A DNA stretch of 64,000 bases from Cheilinus undulatus. Lineage: Eukaryota > Chordata > Actinopteri > Labriformes > Labridae. The position numbers were made by a program, and so were the translations under genes. The notes below the pieces were generated by a model. The model searched no databases. It was not told the origin of the DNA and worked only from the letters and a program-made list of their open reading frames with translations. The stretch is from the NCBI RefSeq assembly GCF_018320785.1, contig NC_054876.1, positions 8,186,707-8,250,706 on the forward strand. Reading direction: 5' to 3'. This document shows positions 1 through 10,413 of the stretch, piece after piece (the stretch's first letter is position 1; each line of letters opens with the position of its first letter).

Positions 1-499
1 TTGCAAAACAATAACTTTCTCCCACCTCTGCTATATGCCCTCGGGCCAGCCTCCTAAGGTCAGTCACGTGACTTTGTTGATATTATGGTCTCGAGATAGG
101 TAGAAGGATGGCTTCATTCATTCATCCATGGTTACACCATTGTGATGGTCTGAGTGAGGTCGAAATAGATCGTCTGTTGTGGCTCAGACATGTACTTTTA
201 AGTCAAGTTTTCACTCAGTAGGTGAGGTGAGGACTGTCTTTCTGGACTCTGCACTCATCCTAGGTTGGGTGAAATAATCTAAGGGTCTGATCAGATATTG
301 TGGACAACAGGTTGCCATTTTAAAGCCATAAACAGTGGTGCTGAACGAATGTTACTGATGAATATTGCAGTCTTGTAAATTTAGCATCAGTGGGTCTTAA
401 AAACATTAAAAATGAGAAAGAAAAAAATGCAAGAACAGCATGACTGACCTGTTTAGATTACTTGCAAATAAATCCTGTCTAAAGTGTAGCTAATTAAGC
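1..499. other. Intergenic DNA, nothing recognised
   Basis: I see no convincing exon, repeat boundary or RNA gene here. It is AT-rich single-copy-looking sequence at the left edge of the duplicated region; no second copy of it was noticed elsewhere in the window. Confidence 0.5.
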
Positions 500-620
500 C
501 ATACTCTGAGTGAGGGTATCTGAACATCCAAGAAATGATGTCTGGCCCTCGGTTTTCTGTCCCTGAAAAATGTTGGCCCCCAGGAAAAACTAATTGAGGA
601 CCCCTGCTCTAGACTCTGGG
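500..620. repeat. Possible hAT-type transposon end
   Basis: The stretch ending in a reverse-oriented form of CAGGGGTCCTCAATTAG resembles the terminal segment of common vertebrate hAT-derived repeats. Only one end is visible, and no target duplication was identified. This is recognition by appearance only. Confidence 0.3.
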
Positions 621-869
621 ACTTTGATTTCCAAAATTGTCTTTCATCTGAAAATAAGACTTTGGACCACTGGGTAACAGCAAAGTTCTTCTCCTTCTTC
701 TTCTTAGGCCCTATGTTCTTCAGCCTCCGAATCTGGGGCCTCAAGGTCTCCTCCCAGCTGTATGTGCCCAGAAAACCTCCAAATGGAGGAAGAGGGCATC
801 CTGATCAGATGCCCGAACTACCACAACTGGCTGCTTTCAATACAAAGGAGCAGCAGCTCTACTCCTAGT

Positions 870-1200
870 TCCCTCCAGAAGTCTGAACTCCTCACCCTGT
901 CTCTAAGGCTGAGCTTAGACATCCTTATTTCAGCTGCTTGTACCTGCTGTCTCATTTTTTGGTCATTACCCAGAGTTCATGACCATAGGTGAGGGTTGGG
1001 AAGAAGATTGGCCAGTAATTCAAAAGTTTTGCCTTGTGGCTCAGTTCCCTCTTTGCCACAGTGGGCCGGCACATTGCCTGCAAAACTGCTGACGCTTTAC
1101 CAATCCGCCTGTCAATCTCACACTCCCTTCTACCCTCCCTCGAACTGAACAAGACCCCGAGACTCCTTCACCTGAGGCAGAGACCCACTCCCCACCCAAA
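870..1200 (-). mobile_element. Non-LTR retrotransposon fragment, C-terminal part of reverse transcriptase
   Basis: The reverse strand reads as a decayed polypeptide with the segments RRIGKASAVLQAM, VAKRELSHKAKLL and FFPTLTYGHELWVM. This matches the region behind the catalytic domain in widespread teleost LINE elements. Only the C-terminal part remains, with no flanking element ends. A related scrap lies at 25650-25730 in the corresponding place upstream of gene B. It is a fossil and not a host gene. Confidence 0.6.
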
Positions 1201-1760
1201 CTTGCTTACTACAAGTTTCAAAAGCTGACCAGAGACAAGCCAGAGTGTCAGAAGCTTGCAAGGAGGTGAGCATGACTGGTAACGATTTGCATACACTGAA
1301 ATAAACACGTCAAGGCCCAATTCACTGGGCTTTCCCAGACCCAGCCGTTTCTCCCGGCAGACCTGCAAACAGCTACCACATGGCAGCTTGCAGCCAAATC
1401 AGTCTCACCCAAGTGTGGCCCTTTCACATTAATATGATATTAAAAAAAAAAAAAGAGTGAAAATTTCTCCAGCTTGTGTTTACCATTGACCTTATCTCAG
1501 GCATCTAACTGAAAAGTTATTAGAAGGTCCCGTAGACTTTGACATGTTGGAACTGGGAGAGATAAAAGGTTTAAGACTCCTGACTGCAACACTCTTCATT
1601 ATCAAACACTATCATTAAGAGATTATTTACATTGTTCTTATGATATGGGAAGAACAGAAACCTGTTGGTCCAGCTTGTGTAACAGATATAGACTGCCACA
1701 AACACTCTCTGTACCTGTATGACATGTTTGAGTATAAGTTCTAACCTATGACATCTTTAC
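1201..1760. repeat. Paralogous block Y, copy upstream of gene A
   Basis: This stretch aligns by eye with 26275-26510 plus 28337-28565. The shared runs include the region around GCAAGGAGGTGAGCA, CACTGGGCTTTCCCAGACCC, ATGGCAGCTTGCAGCCAAAT and, later, TTTCTCCAGCTTGTGTTT. The order is the same relative to genes A and B, so it belongs to the tandem duplication. In the second copy the block is split by a piggyBac-like element; here the TTAA target at 1429-1432 is unoccupied. Confidence 0.7.
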
Positions 1761-2600
1761 CCTCCCTTTAATGTTTAAGGTGGTGCATAAGTAACGCAAG
1801 TTTAACAGCTTCAATCAAAGGCACAGTTCAGACAACAAGGTGGGTTGAAATGCACAACTGTTTGCGACAGGCCACTCTACAGGAAGCCCTCCTTGATCTC
1901 ATCCTCAGTCTGATCTGTACACTGTCTGATCTGACTGATTTTACATCGTTTTAAAGCAAAAATCAAACTGTACACCAACAATACCGCATGTCACTTTTTC
2001 CCATTCTCTCTCTCTCTGTCTCTCCTTCTGCAATAAATAAGATAAAATAATTCATGCTTATAATCGAAAAGAGATATTTTCCCTGCATAGAAGTTAAAGA
2101 ACAGTTTTCTGTGGATGTCTGGACAGCAGAAAATGAACACAAATATATTTTTTGGATTGGGCAAAAGAATGGCATTCCTTACTATCATCAGTTATTAAAT
2201 CAAAGACTGACTCAATCATGGGCTAAATGTTTCAAACATCTCCAGCATTTCTTTTTTTCAAGGTCTAGAATTTATTTGTCCATAAGAAGGGGAAAGGGTT
2301 AAACTTTTGTTATTAGTAGGTAAAGAAAAAGTTGTAATCCTCTGGGCCTGGTCTGTCCAGATTTCTAGTCAGTATGAGAACTCCAGGCATGCGCAACTAT
2401 CGGGACCACTGTATGAGCATTTAAATCTGGAATTTTGGTCTTTTTTTAAGTTGCACAGTGGATGCTGAAATTAGACCACCACTGTAAAGGAGCTGTAGTC
2501 AGCCCAAGCAGAGGCAGGGATCTTCCCATGGACTGAGAAAGTACCATCGTTTGTGCCCAATGGACAAAATATGACTATAATATTTCCTATAATAATACTA
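1761..2600. other. Intergenic DNA without recognised feature
   Basis: AT-rich sequence with only short, unsupported open frames, mostly overlapping in different frames. A CT-rich run lies near 2008-2025. No splice-site-bounded exon, RNA gene or clear repeat termini could be supported. Confidence 0.45.
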
Positions 2601-2868
2601 GAAAAGCGCTCGGAGAGCGCAGACCTCCGCCATTAGCCCTATCTCCCAATAGTAAAGAATCCTTTACAAAATTCTTGGATCCAGACGGTGACCCGGATCA
2701 CTCCCAAAATTTAATCAGTTCTCTCTTATGCCATTTCTGACATTTCTTGAAAATTTCATCAAAATCCGTCCATAACTTTTTGAGTTATGTTGCTAACAAA
2801 CAAACTAACTAACTAACTAACTAACTAACAAACCCTGCCGATCACATAACCTCCTTGGTGGAGGTAAT
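2601..2868. mobile_element. RTE-type (Expander/Rex3-like) retrotransposon end fragment
   Basis: It contains the widespread fish motif series around CCGTCCATAACTTTTTGAG, GTTGCTAACAAACAAACTAA with an (AACT)n run, and CGATCACATAACCTCC. A reverse-oriented copy is at 25062-25325 and a partial third copy at 26020-26178. The family name is from memory; the repeat itself is evident from the three copies in the window. Confidence 0.6.
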
Positions 2869-3192
2869 GACAAAATGTTTCCTCTTTGGTGCTTAATAAG
2901 TGGGCTAAACTTGACTAAAAGCTCTTTATGGTCCTTGTGAGTGGACATAATTTGATGGATGGCTCTTTGGTGCACTGTAAGTAGGCAACATTTTATATAC
3001 TCCACCTAGGTGCCATCTAAGTGGACAAAACTTTACAAAGTCTCTCTTTGGTGATCTGTAAGCGGGCAAATTTTAATTAGGTTGCTTTTTTGTGAAATCT
3101 TAGTAGGCGATACTTGAAAAACTGTATTTTTGGTACCCTGCATGCAAGCCAAATTTGACAAAGTGTCCTCTAGGTACAGTGGGCAAAACCTT
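2869..3192. repeat. Degenerate ~40-45 bp minisatellite
   Basis: The phrases CTCTTTGGTG, GTAAGTGGGCAAA-like and GACAAAGTG-like recur about every 40-45 bp with many mismatches and variable spacing. The array continues after the transposon, at 3753-3775. A similar array is at 32150-32600 upstream of gene B, so it probably predates the duplication. Confidence 0.55.
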
Positions 3193-3201
3193 ACAAAATG
3201 C

Positions 3202-3743
3202 TAACCTTGCAAAGCAGATGGATATGCCCGTTTCCTTGTTTTTCACTGGCAAATCCATCTTGTTAAGCTCCTGTCTGAACCATTTGGGCCCGGTTAGACA
3301 GTGACAGGACCAATCAGCGACGAGGGGCAGTACTTTCAGGCACGGCAGTGTCGTGACGTAAACAAGCAGCAGCAAGAGGCCGGTGCAGTTATGGAGGAAG
3401 AGATTAGCGTGGATGCTGCTAAAGCACCAGTTTTATCAGAACTTGATGACATGTCTTCACGAAAAGAAGAACAAAGATCAACAGTGAGTTGTTTTCTTTT
3501 CAAAAACGACAAAAGTCGAGTACTAACATGTCTATAGTCGCCATGTTTCGCATTAATCCTTGGTAGCAGCGTAAGCGCCGCTCGATAGCTGCTACGTCAC
3601 GTGTTTTGTTGCTCTGTTTGGCCCGTGGAGATGTGACAGAACGTTCATCCAATCACACTCTGAGTTTTTTTCAAATCCTCTGCCTTTTCTCAAACGTTTC
3701 CTATTGAAGCTTTACCAGATCATCCATCTGGTGTGTCAGGTTA
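3202..3743 (+). mobile_element. Non-autonomous DNA transposon with 9-bp target duplication (family M), copy 1
   Basis: The ends are TAACCTTGCAAAGCAGATGG on the left and, as reverse complement of the right end, TAACCTGACACACCAGATGG, so the terminal inverted repeats are imperfect. An exact 9-bp direct repeat ACAAAATGC flanks it (3193-3201 and 3744-3752). Inside is an ATG-led open stretch, 3391-3483, with the peptide core SELDDMSSRKEEQR followed by a good splice donor (AACA then GTGAGTTG). CCAAT-like motifs lie on both sides. The 9-bp duplication is the length seen for Mutator-type elements, but assignment to a superfamily is inference. Confidence 0.8.
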
Positions 3744-3775
3744 ACAAAATGCCCTCTTTGGTGCTCTGTAAAGCC

Positions 3776-4290
3776 GGGTGTACACTGTGTGATTTTCCTC
3801 CAGTTCAACCACGAATTTAGAGTCACACAACTCACTTTGAAGTTGGGCCAACTTTCAGTCGGATCGGGCGTCGTTTGTCGCGCTGTGTACAGTGGGATAC
3901 AATGACCAACCACGGCCCGACTACGACCCCATGACCTGCTCCCGACTGGTCATGAGGATTACTGGCATGTTTTATATTTTGGTCATACGACGCCAGACAC
4001 TTCACAGTGAGAGCAGAAACACGAGCAGAATAAACAATTTTGGGGGATTGTTTTTCTTTGCAAACTGTCAAACAACGTCCTAAATTACCATGACAACAGC
4101 TGGAATGACTTTCTGATGCCTCCGCTTTGATACAAGGAAATAAACGAGCAGAAAATATTCCAACCCGCAGACCTGCAGCTGACACAGATGGTGACAATGT
4201 TTGTCTGAGTGGGCTAGAGAGAGACAGTGGGAGAGAGGTAGCGGGAGAGAGAGAGAGAGAATGAAAGCGGGAGAGATAGAGGGGGGAGAG
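3776..4290. mobile_element. Possible hAT-like repeat with GA-rich tract
   Basis: The segment opens with GCCGGGTGTACACTGTGTGA, the style of fish hAT-type short elements, and carries a second CGCTGTGTACAGTGGGA motif. A purine-rich GAGA run occupies about 4213-4300. Long reverse-strand open frames here are serine/leucine-rich artefacts of that run. Boundaries are not resolved. Confidence 0.35.
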
Positions 4291-4294
4291 AGAG

Positions 4295-4372
4295 AGAATG
4301 TGTGTGTGTTTTTTGCTGCTGCCTGTCTTGGCCAGGTCTCCCTTGAAAAAGAGGTTTTTAATCTCAATGGGA
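4295..4372 (+). mobile_element. LINE 3' tail fragment
   Basis: TGCTGCCTGTCTTGGCCAGG followed by TTTTTAATCTCAATGGGACC is a familiar 3'-terminal sequence of teleost non-LTR elements. It is cut off at the start of the Tc1-like fragment. Recognition is from memory. Confidence 0.4.
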
Positions 4373-5690
4373 CCAACCTGTGGCGGAAAACTAACACTGC
4401 ACATCACCCTGAACACACCATCCCCACCCTGAAACATGGGGCTGGCAGCATCATGCTGTGGGGATGCCATTCTTCAGCCGGGACACAGAAGCTGGTCAAC
4501 ATTGATGGCAAGATGGATGGAGCCAAATACAAGGCAATCATGGAGGAAAACCTGTTAGAATCTGCAAAGCAATGTTAATGTTGGCAACTATTTTTGATTT
4601 TAGTCTTAGTTTTAGTCCTTAAATGAACTGCATTTTTGTTTTAGTCACATTTTAGTCATTTCAATCCTTTTAAGTTTTAGTCTAGTTTTAATCAACGAAA
4701 AACTCAAAACATTTTAGTCTAGTTTTAGTCCATAAAAAGTCCTCCCATTTTAGTCTTTACTTTTAGTCCAAGCATTTATTTTTTTGCCTTGATCTGTTAC
4801 CCAATCATTGTATTGTGTTCTCTGCACCCTGTCAAACCTGGGGTCCCTGCTTTCTACAGCTGAGAGGCAGAATAGATACAGCTGCATTTTTTTGTTTTGT
4901 TTTGTTTTGTTTTGTTCTTTGACAGATTTACCCACAGTGGCGAAATATCATGGATTTCGAATGTCCAATGAAAACGATATTACATTTTAATCTAGATCTT
5001 GTCATCTTGACAAAAATTAAATTCAGTTTTTGTCAGTTTTAGTCATCACAGATCTATTTTTGTTAGTTTTAGTCTAGTTTTGTCATGGAAAAAAAGGCTG
5101 TCGACGATTATTTTTAGTCAGAGTTTTAGTCAACGAAATTAACACTGCGGCAAAAGACTTGAGGCAGAGGCAGAGGTTCACCTTCCAGCAGGACAACAAC
5201 CCTAACCATACAGCCAGAGCTACAATAGAATGGTTTAGATTGGAGCATATTCATGTTAGAATGACCCAGTCAAAGTCCACACCTAAATCCCACAGAGAAT
5301 CTGTGGCGAGACTTGAAAATTGCTGTTCACAGACGCTCTCCATCAAATCTGACTGAGCTTGAGCTATTTTGCAAAGAGGAATGGGCAAAAATTTCAGTCT
5401 CTATATGTGCAAAGTTGGTAGACGTACCCCAAAAGACTTTCAGCTGTGATTGCAGAAAGGTGGCTCTACAAAGTATTGATTCCAAGGGGCGGAATACTTT
5501 TACACTTTTTAGATTTTCATGTGTAGAAATTTTTCAAAGCCACATATAATTTTCCTTTCACTTTACAATTTTGCACCACTTTATGTTGATCTATCACATG
5601 AAATCCCGATAAAAGTATATTCACGTGGTTGTAACATGAAGAAATGTGGAAAAGTTCAAGGAATTTAATTCTTTTGCAAACCACCGTAAG
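4373..5690 (+). pseudogene. Tc1-like transposase remnant, split by another transposon
   Basis: The first part reads in frame with NTAHHPEHTIPTLKHG, GAGSIMLWGCHSSAGT and KYKAIMEENLLES, typical of the DDE catalytic half of fish Tc1-like transposases. The second part, from 5148, continues with RFTFQQDNNPNHTAR and EHIHVRMTQSKS. The two halves are separated by the insert at 4570-5147, and the second half carries frame disruptions. An AT-rich 3' part with no clear terminal repeat follows to about 5690. It is a dead element. Confidence 0.8.
4570..5147. mobile_element. TTTTAGTC-rich MITE inserted in the Tc1 remnant
   Basis: The termini CAATGTTAAT and AATTAACACTG are inverted repeats, and the interior is dominated by TTTTAGTC motifs. 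Eight-bp flanks CTGCAAAG (4562-4569) and CGGCAAAA (5148-5155) are imperfectly alike, as expected for an old hAT-type 8-bp target duplication. Joining the flanks restores the Tc1 reading, which fixes the insertion point. Confidence 0.65.
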
Positions 5691-6049
5691 GCCTTTGCCC
5701 TGCCCTGCAAACATCCCAAGTCCACCGCTGCTAACTAGTTTCAACAAACCATTCAGTGAAGTTGTTAAAACATATTTTTATTGTCACAGAGCTGTTGTCA
5801 CAGTTGTGTGTGTGTCAAATTTGTGCTACCGTCGACTCTGACAGGTACAGGTCACAATTTCTTTGCAGATCAAACCAGGCTAGAGGAAGCTCTTCACTGA
5901 GGGTTTCCACACTCTAAATAACTGTTGTTTTCATCACCGTGCATGTTTGGCAATCAGCCACCTGATGAAATAACAGCTCAGCTCTGTGAAAATGTCTCAA
6001 TCCTGAAGACAGATGTTCTGTCAATTCTCTGACAGGTTTGAAGCTCAGC

Positions 6050-6166
6050 ATGTCGAACTGCAGGAAAAAGGTGGACGCATTTAAGGAAATCCTTTATTCA
6101 TACACCGGAGCTGATACGCTGCAGATCAGAGACTTCTACGACTCGTGGTGTGAGAACTATGAAGAG
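6050..6166 (+). CDS. METTL27: Gene A coding exon 1
   Basis: Encodes 39 residues beginning MSNCRKKVDAF and ending YDSWCENYEE. It is preceded by the acceptor TCTCTGACAG (exon edge at 6036), with the ATG at 6050. It ends in phase 0 at GAAGAG before GTCAGT. The FYDSWCENYE segment matches the FYD-W-YD N-terminal signature of METTL27-type proteins. Confidence 0.85.
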
Positions 6167-9100
6167 GTCAGTAGACAGATCACTTCTTCCTCTAAGGCAT
6201 GGAAGCTTTGGTAACAACATGTCTGAATATTTCTACACAGGCCCGCCCACGGATTTGGCTAAACCTCTGTCAAACTCAGAGAATGGTCCGTCCCCAGTAA
6301 TGGTTTTTTGATAGTATCAATGTGTGTGTGTGTGTGTGTGTGTGTGGGTGTGGGGGTGTGTGTGTGTGTGTGTGTGTTTGTTGGATCAGTAGCATTGGTG
6401 CTAGTCTTGGTGACACTTTTCTTTAATTTTGTGCACTTTATACACATTCTTGCCCCTACCAACCAATTTCGGACACTTCTTGCTTGTGCACTTCTGGCAC
6501 TATACACCCATTTTTTTGTCACTTTTAGACCCTATTTCATCACCTTTCTGCCCTTTTTGCCACTTTTAGCCCAATTTCGCAACTTTGAACCAATGTTTTG
6601 CCCCTTTTGGCCTATTTTTTTGTCTCTGCAAACCTGATTCTGCCACTTTGAACCCCTTTTTGAAATCACTTTTTAATGTCCATTTTTGTCTATTTTAGCT
6701 GCATTTTTTCCCATTTTGACACTTTAAATCCAATTTTCCTATTGTAACTCCTCTTCATGTTTTTCAGCCTGTTATTGCCACTTTTAATACATTTCTGCCA
6801 ACCTCATCCATTTTTTGTCATTTTACACATTTTGGTACTATTCAAATAATTTTCCACTTTTTAAGCCATTTTTAAACCCTTTCCGTCACTTTCTCTCCCC
6901 ATTTCTGCCATTTTCAACCAATTTTTGCTAGTTTTTAAACCTTTTCTGTAACTTTTTCGCATATTTTTGAACCTATTTGGCCAGTTTTATTGCTTACAGC
7001 CATTGGTTTTTTCTCTGCTAATGCCTTTTTACAACACATTTTGGTACTATCACCCATTTCTGCCACTTTTTAATCCTGTTCCACCTCTTTCTTTGTCCAT
7101 GTTGCCACTTTTGAACAATTTTGCCACTTAGTAATAGTTCACCATTTTTCTGCCCATATTTGCCTTTTTTTAACCCATTTTTGCCACTTTCTGCCTATCT
7201 TTGACTCTGTTAACTGATTTTTGACACTGTTAACCCTTTTTATCACTTTTCAATGAGCATTTTTTTTTTACCCCATTTCACAATTTGTATGCCTTTTTTG
7301 TCAATTTAAATCCATTTATGTCACTTTTAACCCATCTTTTGCCCTTTATACCTATTGTTATCTCTGTTAACTGATTTTTACCATGGTTAACCCCTTTTTA
7401 CCTCTTAATATGCCCATTTTTGCCTATCATAACCCCATCTGACTATTTTTCTGCATTTTTTGCCACTTTCCTCCTATTTTTTTATTCTATCAACTCATTT
7501 TTTGCAACCTTTAACTAAACCTTTACCACTTTACAGTGCCGTGAAAAAGTATTTGGCCCCTTTCTGATTCCTGATTTGTTTTTTGCATATTTATCACACT
7601 TAAATGTTTCGGATCATCAAACCAGATCTCACAAAGACAACCCAAGTAAATAGAAAATGCAGTGTCTGAATGATTATTAGATTTTTTTCAGACCATCACA
7701 CAGCCGCCACCATGTCTGACTGTTGGCATGATGTTCTTTTTATCAAATGCTGTGTTTTTTTTACACCAGATGTTGAAGCAATTACTTTTTCACATAGGGC
7801 CAGATAGGTTTGAACCCCCCCCCCCAAAAAAAAATTAAATAATCATTCAGACACTGCATTTTTTATTTACTTGGGTTGTCTCTGTGAAATATAAAAATTG
7901 GTTTGATGATCCGAAACATCTAAGTGTGATAAATATGCTGCTAAAATCTCAGGAATCAGAAAGGGGGCAAATACTTTTTCACGGCACTGTACATCATTTC
8001 TTGCCGCTATTTACCCATTTTAATTCTGTTAAAAAAAGCTATATACTATGACATAAAAAAATGAAAGAATGTGTTGCTTTGATAAGAATAGTTATTATTC
8101 AGGTAAAAATGGTTATCATTAACTTTACATCGCTGGCCTCCATCCCCTTATGGGTGATCTTGTTTCTAAGTAGCCCTGTTCAGGCTGCTGGTTCACCTGT
8201 GGACACCAGCATATTCTGTGGAGTGGAGAGAAATTAAATACACAATGACAGAAAAGATACCTACAGGAGCTCTTATTGAGGATAATACAGTTCTGTATAA
8301 ATTGCTCAACATAAATAAACCTGGTATTAATGTATTTTTGTAAAATTAATGGTAAATAATCAAACAAGGTGGGCTGAGAGAAACAGCTCATACCATCACT
8401 TTTTTTAGTGTTTTTATTGAGCGCCCCCTAAAGGCAGAATTTACAGACAGTGCATTTCATTATTCAAATAAAATTCAAAGAATCAAAGGCTCTCATTTTT
8501 CATATTTGATCTAAACTACATATAAATCAGGATTGCAATATCTATTAATTTCATGTAAGAAAACAGAAAAAACAAATGTGCATAAGCCCTTATTATTATT
8601 TATTTCACTTCTACAGGAGGACTTTACAAATTATTGACAACTAGAAGATCGTAAAGTTAATAAACATAATAGCAAGAATAATAATGACAGAACTAATCCC
8701 AGTCGCATGTAACCAGTTAAAGTCATTAGGTCTACTGATGGTAACTGACACATCATACTCTATATCAACAGGATTTTGGGATGCTGGACTTCATGGCTCC
8801 TAAGCTGGGGGCCGATTCTGTGGATGAAAACTTCTCTGGGAACCGTGAGGACGCTCAGGTGCTGGATGTCGCCTGTGGAACTGGACTGGTTGCCAAACTG
8901 GTGAGGAGAAAACTTCAACAGAAAAATGATGAGGAATGAATTGAACACACTTTTAGCGCATCCATGATTTTTGTTGGATCAAACCATGGTTGAGGTGTTT
9001 GACCTGCTCTGCCAGACTCACCTCTATGAGTCACTTATATTTTTAAAACTAAGTTGAGCCTTATGATATCTAGCCTGCTGCCCATGTTCCTGTGTGTGTG

Positions 9101-10354
9101 AGAGAAACGATTTAAAGACAGGAGCGTATCCGTCTCAGCTCCAGTAGATGGTGATGTGTTTTAGTCTATGAAAGTAAGTGTGTTTGGACAATAACTCCAC
9201 TTTTTTACCTGTGTGTAAACTTACATTGTGGTAACGTTTGCTTGTTCTCTTCTCATGCCCAGTTGACTAAAGCGGGCTTCAAGAACATCACAGGCGTGGA
9301 CGGCAGTAAAGGAATGCTGGAGCTAGCTGCTAAGACCGGCCTCTACAAAGACCTGAAACAGGTTTTACTGGGAACACAACCACTGCCTGTACAGAGCGGT
9401 AACCTCCCACTGTATACACTCTGATTAATCATACCACAGCAGTACAGGGTTTAACTAAAGTCCTACTGAAGAAATATCGCTAAAGTTTAAAATTTAGATA
9501 TCATGATGACCTTTTCACCTCTGATACCAGGAAACAAAGAACAAACTTTAGGAGAAACAAAAACTGTTAGAATAAAGCTCTTTGAAAGGTGAAGAACTGA
9601 TGAGCTCTTCTTCCTCTTCTGTTGTATTCAGGAGCATTTGATGTGGTGGTCCTGGTTGGTGCTCTGGGTCCTGGTTTTATCCCGGTCAGTGCTATCAAGG
9701 AGCTCTGCCATGCCGCTAAACCAGGTAACAGTCAGAACTTTAACGAAATTAACGTCATCTTTGAGTGCCTGAGTTTAGATGTTCTAACTATAGCTATAAT
9801 AATTTCAGGACACCAAACAAGTAGACATTGCCATCCCCACTGGCAGAATCGTTTTTACATGATGTGAGCAATTCAGATTTTTGGTGTTTTGTGTCTTGAA
9901 ATAAATAAATAAATAAGTTTATCTGGACTTGTCAGTGTGGTGCAAGACAGTCTAGCAGCAGACAGAAGATCTCGGACCTTACCATAGTGGTCTGTCCCCT
10001 TGCAGTCCTCTACAAAGAGACGCTAACCTGACACACCAGATTGATTTGTTTCACACATCTATCTGGAAAACCTCTCACAGACAGCGTTTGGGAAAGGGCA
10101 GAGCCTTTGAAAACAAAACTCGGAGGGTGATTGGATGAACATTCTGTCTGTCACATCTTTACGGGACAATCAGAGCAACAAAACACGTGACGCAGCTGTG
10201 ACCGAGATGTGCGTGCACACCAAGGAATAACGTGAAACATGGCGACTGTAGACATGTCAGTACAAGACTTTTGTTTTTTTTGAAAAGAAAACAACTCACT
10301 GCTGTTCTTTGTTCTTCTAATGAAGAAATGTCATCAAGTTCTGATAAAACTGCC

Positions 10355-10413
<59 letters not shown>

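Noticed and set aside
3832-4470. 212-codon reverse frame, Ser/Leu-rich
   Set aside because: It crosses a GA microsatellite, a LINE tail and antisense Tc1 sequence; no splice or domain evidence.
6259-6637. Frames with long Val/Cys or Thr/His runs
   Set aside because: They are translations of the (TG)n microsatellite.
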